Source: Treponema sp. (lineage in GTDB: Bacteria > Spirochaetota > Spirochaetia > Treponematales > Breznakiellaceae). From it: 5,012 bases of DNA. Below, one piece after another: positions 1 to 5,012 of this stretch. The notes beneath the pieces were generated by a model. That model did not search any database, was not told the DNA's origin, and saw only the letters and a program-made list of their open reading frames with translations. The DNA lies in the NCBI GenBank assembly GCA_031289935.1, contig JAITON010000131.1, forward strand, positions 1 through 5,012. Direction: 5' to 3'. A program made the translations under genes and the position numbers. Position 1 is the stretch's first letter. Every line of letters starts with the position of its first letter.

Positions 1-648
1 CAGCATGGACTTCAAGGTAACCGGCTCGGCGTTCTTGTTGACGTACCGTTCTTTGCCATAACGGGTAAAGAGGAACATGAAAAGAGTCGCGGGAACCGCG
101 ATCACCAGGGCGGTGGGCATCCAGCCGATGCTCAGGTACATCGGGGTCGCCACGAGCATAACCACCACCGTGGCAATCCCCGCACACAGGGCGTTCCGGG
201 ACATGATGATCACCCGCTCCTGCACCTGATCGGTGATGGCGGAGGTCATGGAAAAGATGGGCACGTCGCACACCGTGTAGGCCATGCCGTAGAGGATGTA
301 CGCCGCCGTGGCCCAGATCAGCTTGGCCGTCATGGGCAGGGACGAAGGCAGGGCAAATATCAGGATCATGAACAGGGGGACCAGGAAGGAGGAGAGCCGC
401 AGCCAGGGCAAGAATTTCCCCCTCTTCAGGTTTGAACGATCCACGATGGCCCCGAACATGGGATCGTTCGCCGCATCCCAAACACGGGCGGCCAGGAAGA
501 TGAACCCCACGGTGATGGCGGCAATCCCCATGTTGGTGTAAAACACCTGCACAAAACTGCCCACAAAGGTATTGAACAGGGATTGTCCGGTCATAAACAG
601 GGCGAAACTCACCCGCTCCTTCCGGCTGGTACGAAAGATCATTGCCAT
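1..648 (-). CDS. GPH-family (MelB-like) sugar:cation symporter, N-terminal part
   Basis: This is an inner-membrane transporter that would take up a sugar, glycoside or hexuronide together with Na+ or H+. The reading frame is open from the ATG at 648 to the window edge, giving 216 residues; family members are usually about 450-500, so roughly the second half lies outside. About six hydrophobic segments can be seen (near residues 13-37, 43-70, 82-101, 108-134, 153-172 and 176-196). Helix II carries WDAANDP, and its D58, N61 and D62 line up with MelB D55, N58 and D59 of the cation site. It is followed by the family's DRSNLKRGKFLPW loop. Helix IV has YTVCD, with D128 matching MelB D124. The start is supported by AGGAGG (complement of 654-659) five bases upstream; a second ATG two codons later is less well spaced. 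The gene is divergent from the PilZ gene. Family confidence is high. The substrate cannot be read from the sequence. Confidence 0.9.
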   Translation of the reverse strand, partial: MAMIFRTSRKERVSFALFMTGQSLFNTFVGSFVQVFYTNMGIAAITVGFIFLAARVWDAANDPMFGAIVDRSNLKRGKFLPWLRLSSFLVPLFMILIFALPSSLPMTAKLIWATAAYILYGMAYTVCDVPIFSMTSAITDQVQERVIIMSRNALCAGIATVVVMLVATPMYLSIGWMPTALVIAVPATLFMFLFTRYGKERYVNKNAEPVTLKSML

Positions 649-666
649 GGCGGCCTCCTCGAGATC

Positions 667-695
667 ATGCTAGCACAAAAAGGGCCCCATGACAA
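667..695 (-). promoter_or_regulatory. candidate sigma-70 promoter for the symporter gene
   Basis: On the minus strand TTGTCA (690-695) is separated by 17 bp from TAGCAT (667-672). These match the consensus -35 and -10 boxes at five and four of six positions. Transcription would begin near 660, leaving a very short leader that starts about at the AGGAGG ribosome site. The -35 box and most of the spacer lie within the inverted repeat 675-715. This is prediction from sequence only. Confidence 0.35.
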
Positions 696-715
696 TCGCC
701 CGGAACCTTTTTTGT
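675..715. repeat. A/T-armed inverted repeat in the divergent control region
   Basis: ACAAAAAGG (675-683) is repeated in inverted orientation as CCTTTTTTGT (706-715). Nine bases pair, with one extra T in the right arm, around a 22-bp GC-rich centre. The repeat covers the -35 box of the candidate symporter promoter. It could be a regulator site or could fold in RNA. It does not look like a normal terminator, because no gene on either strand ends here. Confidence 0.4.
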
Positions 716-724
716 AACGATCCT

Positions 725-740
725 GCTTAAACCTTTAAGC
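725..740. promoter_or_regulatory. perfect 16-bp palindrome, candidate operator
   Basis: GCTTAAA-CC-TTTAAGC is a perfect inverted repeat with 7-bp arms and a 2-bp centre. It lies between two divergent genes, about 30 bp upstream of the candidate symporter -35 box and 25 bp upstream of the candidate PilZ -35 box. Size and symmetry fit a dimeric helix-turn-helix regulator. The regulator is unknown. The centre is CC rather than the CG usual in LacI-family operators, so I do not assign a family. Confidence 0.45.
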
Positions 741-765
741 GCCCTAGCCGGATAGCATTCCGTTC

Positions 766-794
766 TTGCACATTTCCGGGGTTGGGTATATAGT
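766..794 (+). promoter_or_regulatory. candidate sigma-70 promoter for the PilZ-TPR unit
   Basis: TTGCAC (766-771) and TATAGT (789-794) are separated by an ideal 17 bp. Transcription would start around 800-802, at or one or two bases before the ATG at 802. The same TTG could be read as a start codon giving 12 more residues, but no ribosome site precedes it. I read the stretch as a promoter rather than coding sequence. Confidence 0.5.
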
Positions 795-801
795 TATCAT
801 A

Positions 802-1710
802 ATGTTAAGCAGTCAGAAGATAACGGCCCTTTACGAGCGATTCAAGGGAGTGGACGTCAGCTTTACCAAGGAGATCATCCGGGTCACCGGCATGATTACC
901 CAGCAGGTGTTCCTGAAGTGCAGGGGGGATTTCTGGCCCTGCGTGATTTTTTCCAGTTCCTTCCTGGGGGCCAAGCTGGTGGCCAATACCCGGTCGCGGC
1001 TCCTCGAAAAGCTCAAGCTGGCCAATAATGCGGCAAGCCTCCGGCTCTGTTTCAAGAGCGCCGATTCCAATAAGCCTGTGGCCTTCTTTATCGCCGTCCG
1101 GTCCGTGGGGACCGCCCCCTACGGCAATTCCGGGGATATGATCATCCTCACCGTCCAGTTTACCCAGCGGCCGCCCGACGACTTTATTGATATTATAGGC
1201 CGCCTCCTGGAGGCCGGCGTCAACTTTACCCAGCGCAAGGACGAGCGGATTCTCCTCTCGACCGATTCCATGCGAAGGCTGCGTATAGCCAAGGAAGCCG
1301 CCATCTTTATCCAGGAGCTGCCCCGGCGCTGTATTCTGCGGGACATCTCCTTTTCCGGGGCCAAACTGATTATGATGGGGGTCGCTAAGTTTCTGGTAGA
1401 AAAGGAATCGGTCCTGCGGCTGGATTTCAACGAACCCCGGGAAAGCTTCCTCCTCAAGGGGAAGTTTATCCACAGCGAGAACATTGAAGGCCGAAAAGAC
1501 CTGGTGGCTCTGGGCTTCCGGTTTACCGACGGGCAGATCCCCATGGGCTATAAGATACGGATTAACGATTATCTGGGGCAACAGATCAGGCCCGAGTTCC
1601 CTGCGCCAGAGAAAGCGCCCGAGGCCGGCGCCTCCAAGACCCCCGGCGAGGTTGCCGGAGCGGCGGCTGCACTGGAGAATATACCGGACCTGGATCTGAG
1701 CCAGGTTTAG
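802..1710 (+). CDS. PilZ-domain cyclic-di-GMP receptor (PlzA-like two-part protein)
   Basis: This is a 302-residue cytoplasmic protein expected to bind c-di-GMP and pass the signal on by protein contact. Residues about 1-135 form an N-terminal domain (conserved-looking stretch FLKCRGDFWPCVIFSSSFLGAK, 37-58). Residues about 140-260 form the PilZ domain. Both c-di-GMP motifs are present: RKDER (RxxxR, 145-149) and DISFSG (DxSxxG, 181-186). Their spacing is longer than in many PilZ proteins. The tail, about 264-292, is rich in Ala, Pro and Glu and probably disordered. No signal peptide or membrane segment is visible. The architecture and opening (MLSSQKI) recall spirochaete PlzA-type receptors; this resemblance is from memory. 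I chose the ATG at 802 over the TTG at 766, because the TTG coincides with a promoter -35 box. Neither start has a Shine-Dalgarno sequence. The TPR gene follows after 51 bp. The PilZ call is firm; the downstream process (motility, virulence or other) is not shown. Confidence 0.85.
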   Translation: MLSSQKITALYERFKGVDVSFTKEIIRVTGMITQQVFLKCRGDFWPCVIFSSSFLGAKLVANTRSRLLEKLKLANNAASLRLCFKSADSNKPVAFFIAVRSVGTAPYGNSGDMIILTVQFTQRPPDDFIDIIGRLLEAGVNFTQRKDERILLSTDSMRRLRIAKEAAIFIQELPRRCILRDISFSGAKLIMMGVAKFLVEKESVLRLDFNEPRESFLLKGKFIHSENIEGRKDLVALGFRFTDGQIPMGYKIRINDYLGQQIRPEFPAPEKAPEAGASKTPGEVAGAAAALENIPDLDLSQV

Positions 1711-1743
1711 GGACGGGTTGAAAAACACGATGTTTGCCAGTCT

Positions 1744-1757
1744 GCCCCTAGGGAGGC
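1744..1757 (+). promoter_or_regulatory. ribosome binding site of the TPR gene within a small hairpin
   Basis: AGGGAGG (1750-1756) lies five bases before the ATG at 1762 and supports that start. It overlaps a possible small hairpin: GCCCC (1744-1748) can pair with GG-A-GGC (1752-1757) around the loop TAG, with A1754 bulged. Pairing would hide the ribosome site unless ribosomes or other factors open it. The ribosome site is solid; the regulatory role of the hairpin is speculative. Confidence 0.55.
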
Positions 1758-1761
1758 GTCC

Positions 1762-2988
1762 ATGAACACTAAAAACCGTCTAGTTTTTTTGCAGGTCCCC
1801 GAATCCCTGGGAGGCCGCCTTGTATCCGCTGAGCATGATCACGAGAGTGGCCATGATCACGGGGAGGCCTTTACCATAGACCCCGGGATACCCATCCCGG
1901 TGGAGCTTCCCGGTGAGACAGAGGCCGCAGGGAAAAATCCCCTGGAGGACCTTTCTTGGGAGATGATCCTGGCGGGAATGCTCCGGGTGCTGGCTGCCCC
2001 GGCTGACTACGGCGAGGCTCAGAGCCCCGGCCGGATCGGCTACTACCGCCGCTTCATTCTGGCGGTCAAGCCCGAAATACCCCAGGAATTTACCGGGGCC
2101 GCTGTCCTCAAGGCGAAAAACGGCGACTATACCGGAGCCCTGGAAATACTGGACATGCTCCGGGGGCTTACACCCCATGCTCCCAGGGTCCTCTTAAACC
2201 GGGCTCTGGCGCTGGAAGCCCGGGCGGCCAGCCTGGAACGGGAGGCCGGGGCGGAATACGCCGGGATAAACGCCGAGGCCACCGGCGCTTACGAAGAACT
2301 CCTGGCCCTGGAGCCGCCCTTTCCCGACGGCTTCTTCAACGCCGGTTTTTTTTATATGAAAGGCCGGGACTACGAGCTCGCCCGGGACTGCTTCTCCCGC
2401 TACCTTTCCCTGGTAAGGCTCCCGGCGGGCGCCGCCTCTAGCGCGGCAACCATCGAAAAGCAGGCCCGGGCGGAGGCTCTTCTGAAGGAGATTGAACGGA
2501 ATAACCTGGACGACGGGATGTTCCGGGATGCCTACGATAAGGTGCGGGAAGGCCGGGAGGAAGAGGGCCTGGAACAAATACGGGACTTTTTGGAGCGGCA
2601 TCCCTCGGTCTGGAATGGCTGGTTTCTCCTGGGCTGGGCCCTCCGCCGGCTGGAACGCTGGGAGGACGGCGCGAACGCCTTTCGCCAGGCCCTGAAACTG
2701 GCCGGAGACACGTCAACGGATCCCGCCGGCGCCTCGAATGTTTGCGATATCCGCAATGAGCTGGCCATCTGCCTGATGGAGACCGGCGATCTTGCCGGCG
2801 CCCGGAAGGAGCTGGAAACGGCCCTGGGAGAGGAGCCGGAGAACATTAAAATCATCTCCAATCTAGGGGTCCTGGCCCTCCGCCGGGACCGGCGCGATGA
2901 GGCCGCCGGCTTCTTCCGTACGGTCCTGGAAATCGAGCCCGAAGACCCCCTGGCCCGGCAATACCTGGCTTCCCTAGGCGGCGCCTAG
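1762..2988 (+). CDS. tetratricopeptide-repeat protein with N-terminal His cluster
   Basis: This is a 408-residue protein of unknown specific function, probably a cytoplasmic scaffold for protein contacts. There is no signal peptide, lipobox or membrane segment. Residues 1-60 hold a short non-repeat region with a His cluster (HDHESGHDH, 25-33; H25, H27, H31, H33) followed by a Pro/Ile stretch (PGIPIPVELP). About seven TPR-like helical pairs follow, near 107-139, 140-185 (with an Ala/Glu-rich insertion), 186-219, 252-282, 283-316, 328-361 and 362-395. The last two are the clearest, with NLGVLALRRDRRDEAAGFF and similar G/A-x-F/Y spacing. A short helix closes the protein. The linker at about 220-250 is Ala-rich. 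The gene follows the PilZ gene by 51 bp on the same strand, so co-transcription is likely and a role beside the c-di-GMP receptor is a reasonable guess only. The start has a good ribosome site. Confidence 0.8.
   Translation: MNTKNRLVFLQVPESLGGRLVSAEHDHESGHDHGEAFTIDPGIPIPVELPGETEAAGKNPLEDLSWEMILAGMLRVLAAPADYGEAQSPGRIGYYRRFILAVKPEIPQEFTGAAVLKAKNGDYTGALEILDMLRGLTPHAPRVLLNRALALEARAASLEREAGAEYAGINAEATGAYEELLALEPPFPDGFFNAGFFYMKGRDYELARDCFSRYLSLVRLPAGAASSAATIEKQARAEALLKEIERNNLDDGMFRDAYDKVREGREEEGLEQIRDFLERHPSVWNGWFLLGWALRRLERWEDGANAFRQALKLAGDTSTDPAGASNVCDIRNELAICLMETGDLAGARKELETALGEEPENIKIISNLGVLALRRDRRDEAAGFFRTVLEIEPEDPLARQYLASLGGA
1834..1861 (+). repeat. 10-bp direct repeat encoding the His cluster
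   Basis: CATGATCACG occurs at 1834-1843 and again at 1852-1861, an in-frame step of 18 bp (six codons). Each copy encodes HDH, producing the doubled HDH motif of the TPR protein. Each also contains the palindrome TGATCA. The doubling may have arisen by local duplication. Confidence 0.6.
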
Positions 2989-2999
2989 CAGCGCCTAGC
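2981..2999. repeat. tandem 9-bp repeat holding both convergent stop codons
   Basis: GCGCCTAGC occurs at 2981-2989 and again at 2991-2999, a 10-bp step. The TAG of the first copy (2986-2988) ends the TPR gene. The CTA of the second (2995-2997), read on the other strand, ends EF-G. A third CTAG lies just upstream at 2974, making the near-palindrome CTAGGC-GGC-GCCTAG (2974-2988). Confidence 0.6.
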
Positions 3000-3014
3000 G
3001 CTCTGCTTTTTTTT
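2988..3014 (+). terminator. intrinsic terminator of the PilZ-TPR unit, inside the EF-G 3' end
   Basis: AGCGC (2990-2994) and GCGCT (2998-3002) form a 5-bp stem with loop CTA. GC at 2988-2989 can extend the stem by pairing with GC at 3005-3006 past a two-base bulge. Eight T residues (3007-3014) follow at once. The structure begins at the TPR stop codon, and its T-run is the complement of the last EF-G Glu-Lys-Lys codons. The stem is short, so efficiency is uncertain. The minus strand shows no matching T-run for EF-G. Confidence 0.6.
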
Positions 3015-5012
3015 CGAAGTGGGAAAACTCCATGGTAAAGCCGGCCCGGCCCTGGCTCACGCTCCGCAGGGCCGTCATAAAGCCGAACATCTTGGCCAGG
3101 GGGGCCTGGGCTTTGACCTCGTCGATGCTGGTCTTGGAGGCCATGCTCATCACCTGGCCGCCGCGCTGGGTCACCAGGCTTATCACATCCCCCACAAATT
3201 CGCTGGGGCTGGTCAAGTCCACGGCCATGATGGGTTCCAGCAGCGCCGGGTCAGCCGCCCGGCAGGCTTCATCGACGCCCATGCTGGCGCAGGCCTCGAA
3301 GGCAAACTCCGTGCCGGTGAGCTCCGAGTAGCCAATGCCGGTTACCGTAAGGCCGATGTCGATGCAGGGGTAGCCCAGGACGATACCTGAGGCAAAAGCC
3401 CCCCTGACTCCCCGCTCAATAGCCTCGAAGACGGCGGCGGGTATCTCGGCCCCCTTGCCATGGCCGCCGTGGCCCCCGCCCTTGGTAACGGTACAAGCGT
3501 AGCGGTTGCCCGAGCCCCTGGGCAGGGGCTCAGCCCGGAGCGTGATACTGGCGGCGTTTTCCTTACCGGCAATGATGCGGGAAAAATTCTCGGTGTGTTC
3601 CACCGCCCGGCTGATGGATTCCCGGTAGGTTACCTGGGGATTCCCGACCTTGGCGTCCACCCGGAACTCCTTGAGAATCCGGGTCACCAGAACATCCAGG
3701 TGCAGTTCCCCCATGCCGGAAATGATGAGCTGGCCGGTCTCCTCGTTTTCCTTGGTGGTAAAGGTGGGGTCTTCCTTGGAAAGGATCGCCAGGATGTCCT
3801 TTAGTTTGTCCTGCTCCGATAAGGTCCGGGACTCGATAGACACCGAAATGACCGGCTCGGGGAACTGCATCGTTTCAAGTACCACCGGCCAGCCCTCGCT
3901 CCCCACGGTATCGCCCGTCTGGGCCTCCTTGAGGCCGATGATCACCCCGATGTCCCCGGCGGCAAGCTCCTCCATGGGCTCGCTCTTGTTGGAGTGCATG
4001 CGGAGGATCCGGTTGGCCCGTTCCCGCTTACGCTTCCCCACATTGAAGACCACCGTACCGGGCTTGAGGGCCCCGGAATACATACGCACATAGCAAAGGC
4101 TGCCTGCTTCCCTGTCGTTCTGTATCTTGAAGACCAGCCCCAAGGGTAGGCCATTGGGATCGCAGGGAATGGGGACATCCTCATCCCTTTTAAGATGATG
4201 GCCCAGGGCCGGGCCGGCCTCGTCCGGGGCGGGGAGGTAGTCGATCAGGGCGTCGATCAGGGGCTGGACCCCCATGTTGCGGCGGCTTGCCCCGGCCAGC
4301 ATGGGGAGGAGTGAGCGGGTCAGCACCGCCTCGCGCAGTTCCGAACGGATCAGCTCCGGGGGAAGTTCCTCCCCGGCCAGGTATTTTTCAGTGATGGCGT
4401 CCGACACCGCCGAGAGCCGGTCGATGAGCTTTTCCCGCCATTCCCGGGCCAGGGCCTCCCGCTCCGGGGCGATGGGGGCGTAGAGGAGGGTCTCGCCATC
4501 GGTGGCGGCGTCCCAGCGGATCTCCCGCATATCTATCAGGTCGATAACCCCCTCGAAGCCGCTTTCCCTGCCGATGGGGATCTGGATGGCCAAGGTTTCC
4601 ACCCCAAGTTTGGCCTTGATATCATCCAGGACCGGGAAAAAGCCGGCCCCCACCCGGTCCATCTTGTTCACATAGCCGATACAGGGCGTCCCGTAGCGCT
4701 CCGCCTGGCGCCAAACCGTCTCGGTCTGGGGCTCCACCCCATGGACCGCGTCGAAAATAGCCACCGCCCCGTCCAGCACCCGCAGGGACCGCTCCACCAC
4801 GGCGGTAAAGTCCACGTGCCCCGGCGTGTCGATGATATTGATCTGGTACTTTGCCCCGGCCCGCTGCCAATAGGTCGTGGTAGCGGCGCTCTGGATGGTA
4901 ATACCCCGCTCCTGCTCCTGCTCCATCCAGTCCATGACGGCCTCACCATCGTCCACCTCGCCGATCCGGTGGCTTTTCCCCGTATAATAGAGGATCCGTT
5001 CCGTGGTGGTGG
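2995..5012 (-). CDS. fusA: elongation factor G, second-class (EF-G2/recycling-like), N-terminus cut by window edge
   Basis: This is a ribosomal GTPase with 671 visible residues; about 20-25 N-terminal residues, including the start of the P-loop, lie beyond 5012. The frame opens in TTTERILYYTG, just after the GKT of the P-loop, so the GTG at 4956 is not the start. Visible G-domain motifs are RGIT (switch I, about 35-38), DTPGH (61-65), NKMD (115-118) and GAS (240-242). Domain II spans about 286-378, III 384-460, IV 461-585 and V 590-663. Domain IV lacks the SGGRGQYG stretch and the GSYHD tip loop with the key His of translocating EF-G; it has IAGKENAAS and GIGYSELTG instead. VDDG, DAVHGVEPQT and these changes resemble mitochondrial EF-G2 and the spirochaete second EF-G, which works with RRF in ribosome recycling. 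A Gly/His-rich loop (511-520) is unusual. The family is certain; the recycling class (fusA2) is inferred. The gene is convergent with the TPR gene, six bases between stop codons. Confidence 0.93.
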   Translation of the reverse strand, partial: TTTERILYYTGKSHRIGEVDDGEAVMDWMEQEQERGITIQSAATTTYWQRAGAKYQINIIDTPGHVDFTAVVERSLRVLDGAVAIFDAVHGVEPQTETVWRQAERYGTPCIGYVNKMDRVGAGFFPVLDDIKAKLGVETLAIQIPIGRESGFEGVIDLIDMREIRWDAATDGETLLYAPIAPEREALAREWREKLIDRLSAVSDAITEKYLAGEELPPELIRSELREAVLTRSLLPMLAGASRRNMGVQPLIDALIDYLPAPDEAGPALGHHLKRDEDVPIPCDPNGLPLGLVFKIQNDREAGSLCYVRMYSGALKPGTVVFNVGKRKRERANRILRMHSNKSEPMEELAAGDIGVIIGLKEAQTGDTVGSEGWPVVLETMQFPEPVISVSIESRTLSEQDKLKDILAILSKEDPTFTTKENEETGQLIISGMGELHLDVLVTRILKEFRVDAKVGNPQVTYRESISRAVEHTENFSRIIAGKENAASITLRAEPLPRGSGNRYACTVTKGGGHGGHGKGAEIPAAVFEAIERGVRGAFASGIVLGYPCIDIGLTVTGIGYSELTGTEFAFEACASMGVDEACRAADPALLEPIMAVDLTSPSEFVGDVISLVTQRGGQVMSMASKTSIDEVKAQAPLAKMFGFMTALRSVSQGRAGFTMEFSHFEKKAER

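Noticed and set aside
296..541. An 81-codon plus-strand frame inside the symporter gene
   Set aside because: It is antisense to the clear GPH-family reading frame, with no domain and no ribosome site.
749..762. CGGA-6-TCCG short inverted repeat
   Set aside because: Only four bases per arm pair, which is expected by chance in a GC-rich region.
766..801. A TTG start adding 12 residues to the PilZ protein
   Set aside because: No ribosome site precedes it, the codons overlap a well-spaced -35/-10 pair, and the ATG at 802 gives an opening that fits the family better.
805..1728. A 307-codon open frame on the minus strand opposite the PilZ gene
   Set aside because: It is antisense to a well-supported gene and its translation is Gly/Pro/Leu-rich with no recognisable domain or ribosome site. 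In GC-rich genes with strong third-base bias, this opposite frame is often open by chance.
1711..1761. GGACG and CGTCC at the two ends of the PilZ-TPR gap as a terminator or long hairpin
   Set aside because: The arms are 5 bp around a 41-base loop with no T-run, so stable pairing or termination is unlikely.
1780..2178. Minus-strand frames opposite the TPR gene (also 2194-2601, 2438-2716 and 2532-2861)
   Set aside because: They are antisense to the TPR repeats, have low-complexity Pro/Arg/Ser composition and lack plausible starts.
3650..4093. A 147-codon plus-strand frame opposite EF-G, with others at 3019-3390 and 3460-3804
   Set aside because: All are shadows of the conserved EF-G frame; compositions are skewed (Ser/Arg- or Gly-rich) and nothing suggests expression.
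4954..4956. A GTG start for EF-G
   Set aside because: The frame continues upstream with conserved EF-G residues to the window edge, so this GTG is an internal valine of GEVDDG.

Overview
The window holds four protein genes and their short control regions, and no RNA gene, mobile element or CRISPR array was seen. It most likely comes from a spirochaete, probably a moderately GC-rich relative of the termite-gut treponemes. Two features suggest this: a two-part PilZ protein whose opening resembles Borrelia/Treponema PlzA-type c-di-GMP receptors, and an elongation factor G of the second class (the mitochondrial EF-G2-like recycling type kept by spirochaetes). The assignment is made from remembered family features, not from a search.

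Layout, left to right. (1) Positions 1-648, minus strand: the first 216 residues of a cation-coupled sugar symporter of the glycoside-pentoside-hexuronide (GPH, MelB-like) family, running off the left edge. (2) Positions 649-801: a divergent control region of about 150 bp. It has a candidate promoter in each direction, a perfect 16-bp palindrome and a longer A/T-armed inverted repeat. (3) Positions 802-1710, plus strand: a PilZ-domain c-di-GMP receptor. (4) Positions 1762-2988, plus strand: a cytoplasmic tetratricopeptide-repeat protein with an odd histidine cluster near its N-terminus. It lies 51 bp after the PilZ gene and is probably on the same transcript. (5) Positions 2995-5012, minus strand: an EF-G, lacking only its first twenty or so residues at the right edge and meeting the TPR gene tail to tail.

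How the genes may work together. The PilZ and TPR genes look like a two-gene unit in which a second-messenger receptor is made together with a protein-interaction scaffold; a physical partnership is inferred from adjacency only. The unit appears to end at an intrinsic terminator whose T-run is supplied by the last codons of the opposing EF-G gene. The symporter and the EF-G have no evident functional link to that unit. The symporter shares its upstream region with the PilZ gene, so a regulator bound at the palindrome could affect both.

The main points for a second look are the apparently leaderless start of the PilZ gene, the intergenic palindrome, the tandem 9-bp repeat that holds both convergent stop codons, the metal-binding-like His cluster in the TPR protein, and the EF-G's missing translocation motifs combined with a Gly/His-rich loop. 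No clearly new multi-gene system is visible.
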